From Gammaproteobacteria bacterium (GTDB taxonomy: Bacteria > Pseudomonadota > Gammaproteobacteria > Pseudomonadales > Azotimanducaceae), in NCBI GenBank assembly GCA_030425195.1, contig JAUIAV010000008.1, positions 1 to 64,000 on the forward strand: DNA of 64,000 nucleotides. The letters run 5' to 3'. The notes beneath the pieces are model-generated. The model was not told the DNA's origin, ran no database searches, and saw only the letters and a program-made list of their open reading frames with translations. Position 1 is the first letter of the stretch; each line of letters opens with the position of its first letter. The translations under genes were made by a program, and so were the position numbers. This document shows, piece after piece, positions 7,837-16,536 of the stretch.

Positions 7837-9129
7837 ATGAGCGACTCGGCGGAAATAGAAGTGGTCAGCCCGGAAAGCGTGGGCCTGTCGTCAGCCCGGC
7901 TCGAACGGGTGAGCGGCTGGCTGGGAGACCAGATCACGAGCGAACGGCTGGCGGGCGCCAGCGTGCTGATCGGCCGTCGCGGCAGCGTCGCCTTCTTCGA
8001 GGCCCGGGGGCTGGCGGACCAGGCATCGTCCCGGTCTTTCAATCGCGACACCATCGTGCGCATCTATTCCATGACCAAGCCGGTGACTTCGGTGGCGGCG
8101 ATGATGCTCTACGAGGAAGGGTGCTTTCAGCTCGACGATCCGGTGGCGAACCATTTAGCGGAATTCGCGGACACCCGCGTGTGGGTCGGCGGTGATGCAC
8201 CCATCACAGAAACGGTCGCCATGGAAACGCCCATGACGGTCCATCATCTGATCACGCACACGTCCGGCCTCACCTACGGATTCATGCAGGCCAATGCGGT
8301 GGATGCGGCCTATCGGGCGGCGAAGCTCGATTTCCCTGGCGGCCGCGGAGACCTGGCATCCCAGGTGGCCCGGCTGGCGGAAGTCCCCCTGCTCTGTCAG
8401 CCCGGCAGCCATTGGAACTACAGCGTGTCCATCGACGTGCTCGGCCGGCTGGTGGAGGTGTGGTCGGGCATGAGCCTGGCCGAGTTCTTCCAGACCCGGC
8501 TGTTCGATCCGCTCGACATGCGCGATGCGGGTTTTCATGTGCGCGAGGCGGACCGCGAGCGGTTCGCGGCCTGCTACGCGCCGCTGGTCGGCGGCGATCT
8601 CAGCAGTATCGGCACCACACCGAGCGCGGAGGAGGCGGCGCGGCGGGGCGGCCTGAAGCTGCAGGACGCAGCAGACGATTCCAGCTTTCTGTCGCCCGCC
8701 AGCGTGTATGCCGGTGGCGGCGGTCTGACCGCCAGCATGCGCGACTACGCCCGCTTCTGTCAGATGCTGATGAACGGCGGTGAGCTGGACGGCGCGCGGG
8801 TGCTGAGCCCGAAAACCATCGACTACATGCGGCTCAATCATCTGCCGGACAATCGGGACATGGCGGCCATGGGGCAGCCGGTCTGGTCGGAGACCAGCTA
8901 CGACGGGATCGGCTTCGGTCTCGGCTGGGCCGTGGTGATCGACCCGGTGAAGGCGAAGTTCGTCACTTCCCCCGGCGAGCACCACTGGGGCGGTGCGGCC
9001 AGCACCTTCTTCTGGCTGGATCCGGAGGAGGATCTGTATGTGATTCTGCTGACGCAGCTCATGCCGTCATCCACCTATCCGATCCGCCGGGAGCTGCGGC
9101 AGCGCGTGTATCAGGCGATCGTGGACTGA
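7837..9129 (+). CDS. Serine hydrolase of the class C beta-lactamase family (esterase/DD-peptidase-like)
   Basis: 430 residues from the ATG at 7837, preceded by AGGAG; upstream in-frame ATGs at 7777 and 7807 are less likely. The SxxK motif is SMTKPV and the second motif is Tyr-containing WNYSVS. A GLTYGFM segment and the C-terminal HHWGGAASTFFW, equivalent to the KTG/HxG box, are typical of EstB-type esterases and related hydrolases rather than true beta-lactamases. No signal peptide is seen, suggesting a cytoplasmic enzyme. The 5-bp gap to the next glutathione transferase gene suggests co-transcription. Confidence 0.87.
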   Translation: MSDSAEIEVVSPESVGLSSARLERVSGWLGDQITSERLAGASVLIGRRGSVAFFEARGLADQASSRSFNRDTIVRIYSMTKPVTSVAAMMLYEEGCFQLDDPVANHLAEFADTRVWVGGDAPITETVAMETPMTVHHLITHTSGLTYGFMQANAVDAAYRAAKLDFPGGRGDLASQVARLAEVPLLCQPGSHWNYSVSIDVLGRLVEVWSGMSLAEFFQTRLFDPLDMRDAGFHVREADRERFAACYAPLVGGDLSSIGTTPSAEEAARRGGLKLQDAADDSSFLSPASVYAGGGGLTASMRDYARFCQMLMNGGELDGARVLSPKTIDYMRLNHLPDNRDMAAMGQPVWSETSYDGIGFGLGWAVVIDPVKAKFVTSPGEHHWGGAASTFFWLDPEEDLYVILLTQLMPSSTYPIRRELRQRVYQAIVD

Positions 9130-9134
9130 GGCGG

Positions 9135-9728
9135 ATGAAACTCTTCACCTTTCCGGCGGCGCCGAACCCGGCCCGGGTCGGGTTCTATCTGCGCGAGAAG
9201 GGGATCCGGATCGATACGGTGCTCGTGGACTTCACGAAAGGTGAGCAGAACAGCCCCGCGCATCTGGCCCGGAATCCCGCGGGTACCGCGCCCGTGCTGG
9301 AGCTGGATGACGGGAGCTTTCTCACGGAGTCACTGGCGATCATCGAATACCTGGAGGAGCTCCACCCACAGCCGCCCATGATCGGCAGGGACCCGCTCGA
9401 CCGCGCCCGGACCCGCAACGTGGAGCGGGACATCGAGTTCAACGTGCTGCTCAGGGTCATCCGCTACGTGCACGCGCACAGATCTCCACTCGGGCTGCCG
9501 CCGAATCCGGCCATCGCGGAAGCGGAGCTGGTCCGGCTGCCGACGGGCTTTGGCCGGGTGGAAGCCCGGCTTGCGGGCAACGAGTTCATCATGGGGGATC
9601 ATCCGACCATCGCCGACTGCACCTTGCTCGCGGCACTCAACTTCGGTCGCTTCGCCGGTCTCACTCCGGCTGATGATTATCCGAACATCAACGCCTGGTT
9701 CGAGCGCTACGCGCTTCGTCATCTGTAG
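9135..9728 (+). CDS. Glutathione S-transferase family protein
   Basis: 197 residues. The thioredoxin-like N-domain begins MKLFTFPAAPNPARVGFYLREKG and contains GTAPVLELDDG (cis-Pro region) and ESLAIIEYLEEL (glutathione site). The C-domain has the conserved GDHPTIADCTLLA helix cap (D of the N-capping box). It sits 5 bp after the serine hydrolase gene. Its 3' end overlaps the convergent XRE regulator gene by 41 bp. Confidence 0.9.
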   Translation: MKLFTFPAAPNPARVGFYLREKGIRIDTVLVDFTKGEQNSPAHLARNPAGTAPVLELDDGSFLTESLAIIEYLEELHPQPPMIGRDPLDRARTRNVERDIEFNVLLRVIRYVHAHRSPLGLPPNPAIAEAELVRLPTGFGRVEARLAGNEFIMGDHPTIADCTLLAALNFGRFAGLTPADDYPNINAWFERYALRHL

Positions 9729-10149
9729 GCAGACGCTCCCGCTGCATCAGGGCGACGAACCGGCCGGTGCGGCCGGCCCGGAGCCGCTCTGCGAAGTCCG
9801 GCGTCAGGATCTGAATGAGCATCCAGCCATCCTCGCCCTCCGCGTTCAGCAGTTGCGTGATATCCGGGTACCCGTCACGGCTGATGCCGGAGAGCAACCC
9901 TTCGCCGGGCTCGATTTCCACGGTTTTGAACTCGTAGCGCGGGAGGAGGTGGGTGCTGTCTTGATCCAGCTCGCTGCTGTCGATGTCGAAGGCGTTCGCC
10001 AGCGCCTTTTTCGACTGCGCCGAGCCCGTGGCCTCGTTTTCGATACGCTGCACGGTGCGCAGATTCAGACCGGCAGCAAGCGCGAGTTCTTCCTGGGTCC
10101 AGGAACGGTCCTCCCGCAGCGCGCGCACCCGGTTTGCGTTGACTCTCAT
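9688..10149 (-). CDS. XRE-type regulator with C-terminal DUF4177-like domain
   Basis: 153 residues. Residues about 5-55 form a Cro/C1-type helix-turn-helix (ALREDRSWTQEELALAAGLNLRTVQRIEN). The C-terminal part (YEFKTVEI ... LNAEGEDGWMLIQI ... GRFVALMQRE) resembles DUF4177, a small beta domain of unknown role. It is divergently transcribed from a small SOS-type gene. The intergenic region carries three TACGACAG half-sites, the likely binding sites of this regulator. The 3' end overlaps the convergent glutathione transferase gene. Confidence 0.8.
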   Translation of the reverse strand: MRVNANRVRALREDRSWTQEELALAAGLNLRTVQRIENEATGSAQSKKALANAFDIDSSELDQDSTHLLPRYEFKTVEIEPGEGLLSGISRDGYPDITQLLNAEGEDGWMLIQILTPDFAERLRAGRTGRFVALMQRERLPTDDEARSARTRR

Positions 10150-10198
10150 TGGCAGGCTCCCACCTGGCAGGTACGGCGGGTTCGACGTTGACTGAAGG

Positions 10199-10231
10199 TT
10201 ACGACAGTATACGACAGCAATTCTGTCGTAA
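10199..10231. promoter_or_regulatory. Three-half-site operator (TACGACAG)
   Basis: TTACGACAG (10199-10207), TACGACAG (10210-10217) and the inverted CTGTCGTAA (10223-10231) lie 50-80 bp upstream of the XRE gene. The last two form a perfect palindrome with a 5-nt centre, CAATT, and the first two are direct repeats 11 bp apart. The arrangement fits cooperative autoregulation by the divergent XRE protein; that pairing is inferred. Confidence 0.6.
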
Positions 10232-10273
10232 AGTCCAGTTCAGGCAATACATCGCCAGAAGACTGGCGCGGAA

Positions 10274-10293
10274 TACTGTATAAATATACAGTT
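10274..10293. promoter_or_regulatory. LexA (SOS) box
   Basis: TACTGTATAAATATACAGTT differs at two positions (10 and 20) from the enterobacterial LexA consensus as I know it, keeping the full CTGT-N8-ACAG core. It ends 6 bp before the start codon of the small gene at 10300, so LexA would block that promoter. Confidence 0.85.
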
Positions 10294-10299
10294 CGGGCT

Positions 10300-10605
10300 A
10301 TGTCGCTCATCCTCTGCAGAAAACTGAATCACCGCAACATCGAGCTGCATGACAGCACCCGTGGAGAGGCGGTGGGGGTGCTCAGGAAAAGCGGCGAATA
10401 CGGCTACGTGCCCTGGCTCGGATTCATCGATCGGAGCAAGGCCGCCCGTACGGGTCGGCCTGTGAAGCTGCAGATCGCCCGGGTCGGTCGGCTCGACGGG
10501 GTACGCACCTGCTGGCGGGATCTCAAGCCCGGCGAGCACGTGCAGGGCTGTCTCACCCGGGAAGGCGCCTATGCGGTGCTGGATCTGGACGTGCGGGTGA
10601 TATGA
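10300..10605 (+). CDS. Small protein of unknown function, predicted SOS-regulated
   Basis: 101 residues with GC-rich third codon positions like the neighbouring genes. It is basic and has no signal peptide or membrane segment. The first residues (MSLILCRKLNHRNIELHD) faintly recall the CsrA N-terminus (MLILTRR), but the rest, with GYVPWLGFIDRSK and VGRLDGVRTCWRDL, does not follow CsrA and I do not assign it. The consensus-like LexA box ends 6 bp upstream and no good Shine-Dalgarno is visible. The mRNA leader may therefore be very short or leaderless. An alternative downstream GTG start cannot be excluded. Confidence 0.65.
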   Translation: MSLILCRKLNHRNIELHDSTRGEAVGVLRKSGEYGYVPWLGFIDRSKAARTGRPVKLQIARVGRLDGVRTCWRDLKPGEHVQGCLTREGAYAVLDLDVRVI

Positions 10606-10696
10606 GCGGGGTTGGCTGGTGGGATGACGCCTTCTCATGGGATGACTCATGGAGTTGACTCATAATGGACAGCCAGGACAGGAGAGCCTCGATCAC

Positions 10697-11176
10697 ATGG
10701 ATGCACTGAAGGCCATCACCAATTACGTCCCGCTCACCGAAGACATCGCATCCTCCGGGCAACCACGACGCGACCAGTTCGAGCTGATGGCCGAAGCCGG
10801 CTACGAAGTGGTGATCAATCTGGCACTGGCGGATTCTGATCACGCGATTCCGGAAGAGGGCAGCATCGTCACCGGGCTGGGTATGCGATTCGTGCACATT
10901 CCGGTGGATTTCGCAGCACCGACGGTACGGGACCTGAGAGAATTCTTCGGGGTGATGGACGCCTTTGCCGGCCGCCGGATCTGGGTCCACTGCGTGGTGA
11001 ATGCCCGGGTGTCCGCCTTCCTTTATCACTATCTTTCCAAGGTCCGCGGTCTCCCGGAGGCGGACTGCCGCACCCCGATTCTCGATCGCTGGGAGCCCCA
11101 GATGGATGAGGCCTGGCAGGCTTTTCTGGCCATCGACGAGAAGGCCATCGCCAGAGCGACCAGCGCCGCCCGCTGA
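10697..11176 (+). CDS. Protein tyrosine phosphatase family (DSP-like) protein
   Basis: 159 residues from the ATG at 10697, with GGAGA 11 nt upstream; the in-frame ATG at 10649 lacks a ribosome site. Family features include an early SSGQP segment, NLAL followed by an HIPVDF strand, and the catalytic-loop-like WVHCVVNARVSAF. This is CxxNxR with four rather than five residues between Cys99 and Arg104. That short loop occurs in this bacterial phosphatase-like family, and activity on phosphoproteins is unproven. The ABC-F gene starts 2 bp after the stop, so the two are co-transcribed. Confidence 0.75.
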   Translation: MDALKAITNYVPLTEDIASSGQPRRDQFELMAEAGYEVVINLALADSDHAIPEEGSIVTGLGMRFVHIPVDFAAPTVRDLREFFGVMDAFAGRRIWVHCVVNARVSAFLYHYLSKVRGLPEADCRTPILDRWEPQMDEAWQAFLAIDEKAIARATSAAR

Positions 11177-11178
11177 TC

Positions 11179-12969
11179 ATGTCCGTTCTGCTGAGCTGCC
11201 GTAATCTCTCTTACACGGCCGGAACCAAGCCACTGTTCCGGGACCTGGCTCTGTCCATTTCCCGGGGCGACAAGATCGGCCTGAACGGACACAACGGTTG
11301 CGGCAAGTCGACCCTGCTGAAGATCCTGGCGGGTGACGACCATCCGGAGGGCGTGGTCCCGGACGAGGGCGAGATCAGCCGTCGTCAGGGCCTGCGGCTG
11401 GCCATGCTGGAGCAGTTCCTGCCGGAGTCGGAAGCCGAACTCAGCCTGCACGATGCCGTGCTCGGTCGTATTCCGGAATCGGAAAGGGATACGGAAGGCT
11501 TCCGGGCAGCGGTCACGCTTTCCCACCTCGGCTTCGGCGAAGCACAGCATGCGCTTGCCGTGGGTGATCTTTCCGGCGGCCAGCTCAACCGTCTGATGCT
11601 GGCCCGGGTGCTGGTGGGAGAGCCGGATGTGGTGCTGCTCGACGAGCCGAGCAACCACATGGATCTGGCCACCCTCGCCATGCTGGAGCAGTACCTGGCG
11701 GAAGAGATTCCCTGTGCCTTTCTGCTGGTTTCCCATGACCGGGCGCTGCTGGACGCGGTCACCCACCGCACGCTCATTCTCCGTGACGAGCGCATCTATG
11801 CCTTCGATCTGCCCTACTCTGCGGCCAGGCAGGCGCTCACGGAAATGGACATCGCCGCCGCCTCGGCCCGGGCGGACGAGGAGAAGAAGATCGCGCAACT
11901 GGAAGCCAGTGCGAAGCGTCTGGCGATCTGGGGCAAGGTCTACGACAACGAGAAGCTGGCCAGAAAAGCCAAGACCATGCAGAAGCGGGTGGCCCGGCTC
12001 GAGCAGGCGAAGACGTTCGTCTCCCGGGGATCGGGCCTGTCGCTGACCCTGGAAGGCCGCGACACACGGTCGAACCGCATGCTCAGGGTGGCCGGTCTGA
12101 CTGTGACGCCGCCGGATGCGCCGACCGTGCCGCTGTTCCGGATCGATGAACTGATCATCCGTCCCGGCGACCGGCTGGCGCTGCTCGGTCTCAACGGCTG
12201 CGGTAAGACGTCGCTGCTGACCCTGATCATGACGGCCTTCCGGCAGGAGCAGGAGACCGGGACGACGACGGAGACCTTCAGCTTCTCGCCGCAGGCGGTG
12301 GTGGGGTACTACGATCAGGAGCTCAACGAGGTGAGCAGAGTGAACGGGTCGGACGGTGCCGAAGGCCAGACCCTGCTGGATTTCCTGCGCCGGACCACGG
12401 AGGTTCAGGAGACCACGCTGCGCAACGGTCTGATCAACGCAGGGTTTCCGTACCTGGACCACGAGCGCCGGGTGAGTGTTCTGAGCGGTGGCGAGCGGGC
12501 CCGGCTGATGTTTCTCATGCTGCGCCTGAACCGGCCGAATTTCCTGGTGATGGACGAACCCACCAATCACATCGATATCGATGGCCGGGAGGAACTGGAG
12601 GTGCAGCTGGCTGAGTCCGGGGCGACGCTGCTGATGACGTCCCACGACCGGCGCTTCATCGACAACGTGGCCAACCGGTTCGTCGAAGTTTCGCACGGCC
12701 GTCTGCGGGAGATTGCCGAACCGGACGAATTCTATGCGGCGGCGGCCGAGTCGGGAGCCGAGGACATGGCGTCGGATCCGTCAGGCGCATCGAAGCCGGC
12801 AGATCGGACTCCGCTCAACGACGGAGAGTCGCTGCTGAACAGGATTCTCGAGCTCGAGACGCTCCTGGCGGAAGACCGTGCACGCAAGGCCAGGTTTCAG
12901 AAGCCGAAGCGTCAGGCGGCCTGGGAAGCCGAGCTCGAACGCCTGAACGATCGTCTCGGCGACGTCTGA
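11179..12969 (+). CDS. ABC-F family ATPase (ribosome-associated type)
   Basis: 596 residues with two ABC nucleotide-binding domains and no membrane domain. The first Walker A is GHNGCGKST and the first signature LSGGQLNR with LLDEPSNHMDL. The second Walker A is GLNGCGKTS and the second signature LSGGERAR with VMDEPTNHIDI. A charged linker lies between the domains (residues about 220-290), and a Lys/Arg/Glu-rich C-terminal tail resembles a coiled coil. ABC-F proteins act on the ribosome in translation or antibiotic protection. The exact subgroup cannot be decided here. It ends 3 bp before the convergent DoxX gene. Confidence 0.92.
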   Translation: MSVLLSCRNLSYTAGTKPLFRDLALSISRGDKIGLNGHNGCGKSTLLKILAGDDHPEGVVPDEGEISRRQGLRLAMLEQFLPESEAELSLHDAVLGRIPESERDTEGFRAAVTLSHLGFGEAQHALAVGDLSGGQLNRLMLARVLVGEPDVVLLDEPSNHMDLATLAMLEQYLAEEIPCAFLLVSHDRALLDAVTHRTLILRDERIYAFDLPYSAARQALTEMDIAAASARADEEKKIAQLEASAKRLAIWGKVYDNEKLARKAKTMQKRVARLEQAKTFVSRGSGLSLTLEGRDTRSNRMLRVAGLTVTPPDAPTVPLFRIDELIIRPGDRLALLGLNGCGKTSLLTLIMTAFRQEQETGTTTETFSFSPQAVVGYYDQELNEVSRVNGSDGAEGQTLLDFLRRTTEVQETTLRNGLINAGFPYLDHERRVSVLSGGERARLMFLMLRLNRPNFLVMDEPTNHIDIDGREELEVQLAESGATLLMTSHDRRFIDNVANRFVEVSHGRLREIAEPDEFYAAAAESGAEDMASDPSGASKPADRTPLNDGESLLNRILELETLLAEDRARKARFQKPKRQAAWEAELERLNDRLGDV

Positions 12970-12972
12970 CGC

Positions 12973-13395
12973 TCAGTCGGATCTGGTCCCGGCGGTTGAC
13001 GACCCCGCCACGTACAGCAGACCGGCCATGATGGCCAGGTTCTTGATGAAGTTCTGGGTCTCGTGACCCTGATCCACGCCTTCGTAAACGTTCCAGAAGT
13101 CGTGCATGAACAGACTGATCACCAGGGTCAGACCCGCCAGCAGGAAAGCCATGAGTCCGGTCCGGTAGCCGATGGCGAGGCAGGCGCCGCCGCCGATCTG
13201 CAGCACCACGGTCAGCGCCAGGAGCACGGGAATCAGCGGCACCCCGTGCTGGGCCATGTAGGCGCTCATGGCGCTCCAGCCGGTGATCTTGGTGATGCCG
13301 GGCACGATGAAGTAGAGGCCGAGCAGCACCCGGCCGGTGATGAGGAGCACCCGCTGCAGCAGGGCGAGGCGGGGGTCTTCGGAGATGGCGTTCAT
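12973..13395 (-). CDS. DoxX family membrane protein
   Basis: 140 residues from the ATG at 13395. Four hydrophobic segments (LLITGRVLLGLYFIVPGITK, LIPVLLALTVVLQIGGGACL, GLMAFLLAGLTLVISLFM, NLAIMAGLLYVAG) and the sequence FIVPGITKITGW match the DoxX/DoxD-like family of small inner-membrane proteins, often linked to redox stress. It is the last gene of a minus-strand cluster, 16 bp after the amidohydrolase gene. Confidence 0.85.
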   Translation of the reverse strand: MNAISEDPRLALLQRVLLITGRVLLGLYFIVPGITKITGWSAMSAYMAQHGVPLIPVLLALTVVLQIGGGACLAIGYRTGLMAFLLAGLTLVISLFMHDFWNVYEGVDQGHETQNFIKNLAIMAGLLYVAGSSTAGTRSD

Positions 13396-13411
13396 GGCTG
13401 GATTCCTCTGC

Positions 13412-14923
13412 TCAGTTGCCGTAGGACGTGCGCCGGTATCTGAGCATCTGGCCCGTGCCGATACCCGTATGCACGCCGGCCTGCTCCGCATCCCAGCGTT
13501 CGTAGGCCACGGCGCCGTTGACGATGACGAGCTGGATGCCTTCCGGCTCGGTCTGAGGCGCGTCATAGGTGGCGCCGTCGATGATGGTGGCCGGATCGAA
13601 CAGCACCAGATCGGCCCAGTAGCCTTCCCGGATCTGTCCTCGTTCGGTCATGCCGAAGGTCTCGGCAGACAGCGACGTCATCCGCCGAACGGCCTCGGGC
13701 AGCGCGAGCACGCCCCGCTCACGCACATAGTGGCCGAGCACCCGCGGGAAGGTGCCGAACAGCCGCGGATGGGGTTTGCCTCTCAGGTCTGGAATGCCGT
13801 CCGAGCCCACCATCATGTCCGCGTGAGCGAGGTTCGTCTCCACGTCCGCCTCGTCGATGATGAACTGAATGCAGATGGTCCGGTCGCCCCTGGGCGCCGT
13901 GAGAATGCGGTGCACGGTCTCGGTGACGTCCTCACCCGCCTCCGCGGCGATGTCCGCCACCATGCGTCCCTCGTACTCGCGGAAGGCCGGGCAGCTGGCG
14001 ATCCGGATCACCTCGGCGAGATCCCGACTGATCCGGTCCAGATTGAAGTATTCGATCATCCGACCGCTGCCCGCCGTATAGGGATAGACGTCCAGGGTCA
14101 CCCGCTGACCGGCAGCAAGGGCAGCGTCCACTTTGGCCAGCGATTCACGGATCCTGCCCCAGTTCTGCCTGCCGGCGGATTTATGGTGGGAGATGTGGGC
14201 GTGTACGCCCGCTTCGCGGCCGATGAGCAGAGTCTCGTCCACGGCGTCCAGCAGATGGTCGCCTTCGTTGCGCATGTGGGTCGTGTACAGCGCATCGTAG
14301 TCCCGGGCGGTGCTGGCCAGCTCGATCACCTCGTCCGTTTCCGACCAGCGGCCGGGCCGGTAGATGAGGCCGGTGGAGAAACCGCAGGCGCCCTGGTCCA
14401 TGGCGAGCTTGACGTGATCGTGCATGGCGCCGCGCTCCGCCGGTGTGGGCGCGCGCTGATCCATGCCCATGACAAGCGTACGGACCGTATTGTGGCCCAC
14501 CAGCATCATGTTGTTGATGGCCGGCCGGCGTTCCAGGGCGGCCTGGAAGTAGCCGTCCAGGTCCGTGAACTCGCCGGCGAGTCCCGCGAGGATGCCGCCG
14601 CTGGCAGCCACGCTGTCCTGATCCGGATCGGCGGGAATGGCCGAGAAGCCGCAGTTGCCGCTGACCACCGTGGTCACGCCCTGGGCCAACTTGAATTCCA
14701 TGCCCGGGTGGCGGAAGAAGGCGCCGTCATCGTGCGCATGCGTATCGATGAACCCCGGCGCCAGCGTCAGACCCCTGCCGTCGATCTCCCGGGCGGCACT
14801 GCCGCCGGCCATGCCGGTGTCCACGGTGCTGATCCGTCCGCCGGTCACATAGACGTCCGCCATGAAGGCTTCGCTGCCGGTGCCATCGAGTACGGAGACA
14901 TTTCTGATGCTGAGGTCTGCCAT
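13412..14923 (-). CDS. N-acyl-D-amino-acid deacylase-type amidohydrolase
   Basis: 503 residues from the ATG at 14923 (MADLSIRNVSVLDGTG). The N-terminal beta-sandwich strand and FIDTHAHDDG metal site identify an amidohydrolase-superfamily member. HAHISHHK, SGNCGFS and the late GYWADLVLFDP strand are characteristic of D-aminoacylases, zinc enzymes that cleave N-acyl-D-amino acids. Other amides or hydantoin-like substrates are possible. It lies in a cluster with a GMC oxidoreductase and a TauD dioxygenase, suggesting stepwise degradation of an amide-containing compound. Confidence 0.85.
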   Translation of the reverse strand: MADLSIRNVSVLDGTGSEAFMADVYVTGGRISTVDTGMAGGSAAREIDGRGLTLAPGFIDTHAHDDGAFFRHPGMEFKLAQGVTTVVSGNCGFSAIPADPDQDSVAASGGILAGLAGEFTDLDGYFQAALERRPAINNMMLVGHNTVRTLVMGMDQRAPTPAERGAMHDHVKLAMDQGACGFSTGLIYRPGRWSETDEVIELASTARDYDALYTTHMRNEGDHLLDAVDETLLIGREAGVHAHISHHKSAGRQNWGRIRESLAKVDAALAAGQRVTLDVYPYTAGSGRMIEYFNLDRISRDLAEVIRIASCPAFREYEGRMVADIAAEAGEDVTETVHRILTAPRGDRTICIQFIIDEADVETNLAHADMMVGSDGIPDLRGKPHPRLFGTFPRVLGHYVRERGVLALPEAVRRMTSLSAETFGMTERGQIREGYWADLVLFDPATIIDGATYDAPQTEPEGIQLVIVNGAVAYERWDAEQAGVHTGIGTGQMLRYRRTSYGN

Positions 14924-14958
14924 GTGAGTTTCCTTGTGAATTCCCTGAATGCCGGGCG

Positions 14959-16491
14959 TCAGAGTCCGTAGCGGCCGGGCTGGGTGCGCAGCCACTCGCC
15001 GATCATCTCGCCGACGAGGATGGAGGAGAGGTTCGTGTTCGCCCGCGGGACGAAGGGCAGAATCGATGCATCAGCCACCACCAGCCCATCCTGGAAATGG
15101 CAGCAGCCGTACTGATCCACGACGGCCATGGGGTCGCTGGCGAGTCCCATCTTCACCGTGCAGGAAGGATGGTAGCCGCTGCCGGAGCGCTTCCGTACCA
15201 GTCCTTTCAGCGAGTCGTCGTCGTTCGGTCGGGCCGGATCCGGGAAGGTAACGGCCTCTATCATGTCTGCCAGAGGACCGGTGCGGGTGAACGCGAGCGC
15301 GTCCTTCAGGCAGCCGACCAGACGATCCGCATCCCGTTCGTCCTCGCAGAACCGGTTGTCGATGACGGGCAGCGCGTGCGGATCCGCGGAGGCCAGCCGC
15401 AGCTCACCGCGGCCGTACTGATACTCGATGACGGCGGCGATTCCGAACAGCGGCGGTCCGCCCCGGCGCCCGGTGAAGCTGAACTGCTCGATCTGCAGAT
15501 CGTTCCGCTTGTCCGACCCTTCGGCCGTGTAACGCAGGATGGTCTGGATGATGGGGGCGTCGAAATCGATCAGGGCACCGTCTTTCACCTGACAGACCAC
15601 CGACAGGGCCGGATGATCGCAGAGATTCTGCCCTACGCCGGGCGCCTCGGCCGCGACGTCGATGCCGTGCCGGGCAAGCTCTTCCCCGGGGCCGATTCCG
15701 GAGCGCATGAGCAGCGCCGGAGACAGGATGGCGCCGGCGGAAACCACCACCAGTGGCGCCCGGATCCTGCTGATCTCACCGGCCTTCTCCACCATCACGC
15801 CCGTGCAGCGTCCTTTCTCGATGATCAGCCGATGCACGAGGCTGTCCGCCTGGATGGTCAGGTTGGGTCGGATGCGGGCCGGGGCCAGATAGCCCACGGC
15901 GCAGGAAACCCGGAGCCGGCCGAGCTTGTTCATGGGTTGCGGGCCGCTGCCCCAGGAATCGGGCGCATTGGCATCGGGGCAATCCGGGTAGCCCAGCTGG
16001 CGGGCCGTCTCGAGAAATGCCTGATGCTGAGGCAGCAGCTCCTCGTGCGGATAGCGGCGGATGGTGATGGGCCCGGCGTCGCCATGATAAGGCGCGTCGC
16101 CGTAGTCCAGATCCCGTTCCATGCGCCGGTAGGCCGGGAGCACCCTGTCCCACGCCCACTCCGTGTTGCCGGCCTCCGCCCATTCCGCATGATCCTCCGG
16201 CAGGCTCCGGAGTGCGATGGTGGTGTTCACCGCGCTCGAGCCGCCTACCACCCTGCCCCGGGGAAAGGCCACCGTACGGCCGCGGACGGGTTCGTAGTCC
16301 AGTGACCAGTCGTGCGCGCTGTAGGAGTTGTTGTGGCTGTTCACCAGGTCGAAAGGCGTTGCCGCCAGATCCGGATAGTCCGGGCCCGCTTCCAGCAGCA
16401 GCACGTTGCAGTTCGGGTTTTCGCTTGCCCGGGCGGCGATGGCGCAACCGGCGCTGCCAGCGCCGACGATGATGAGGTCCCAGTCACTCAT
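14959..16491 (-). CDS. GMC family FAD oxidoreductase (choline dehydrogenase-like)
   Basis: 510 residues. The FAD-binding dinucleotide fold is at the start (DLIIVGAGSAGCAIAARASE) and the first GMC signature is near residue 80 (RGRVVGGSSAVNTTI). The second signature region follows (GAILSPALLMRSGIG). The C-terminus has the GYHPSCTVKMG catalytic His region and ANTNLSSILVGEMIGEWL. Such enzymes oxidise primary alcohols or choline-like substrates. No signal peptide is present. It sits 35 bp upstream of the amidohydrolase gene, consistent with one transcript. Confidence 0.92.
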   Translation of the reverse strand: MSDWDLIIVGAGSAGCAIAARASENPNCNVLLLEAGPDYPDLAATPFDLVNSHNNSYSAHDWSLDYEPVRGRTVAFPRGRVVGGSSAVNTTIALRSLPEDHAEWAEAGNTEWAWDRVLPAYRRMERDLDYGDAPYHGDAGPITIRRYPHEELLPQHQAFLETARQLGYPDCPDANAPDSWGSGPQPMNKLGRLRVSCAVGYLAPARIRPNLTIQADSLVHRLIIEKGRCTGVMVEKAGEISRIRAPLVVVSAGAILSPALLMRSGIGPGEELARHGIDVAAEAPGVGQNLCDHPALSVVCQVKDGALIDFDAPIIQTILRYTAEGSDKRNDLQIEQFSFTGRRGGPPLFGIAAVIEYQYGRGELRLASADPHALPVIDNRFCEDERDADRLVGCLKDALAFTRTGPLADMIEAVTFPDPARPNDDDSLKGLVRKRSGSGYHPSCTVKMGLASDPMAVVDQYGCCHFQDGLVVADASILPFVPRANTNLSSILVGEMIGEWLRTQPGRYGL

Positions 16492-16536
16492 GGTGCTTTC
16501 TCAGGCTGTGCTTTTTTCAAGCTGTGCATGGGTTCC

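Noticed and set aside
10240-10650. 136-codon minus-strand frame over the SOS gene
   Set aside because: The translation is His/Pro-rich and covers the LexA box region; the plus-strand frame has better codon use and the SOS context.
10643-10663. Two TGACTCAT copies 13 bp apart before the phosphatase-like gene
   Set aside because: Two short copies within a low-information stretch; no symmetry or promoter relation to support an operator.
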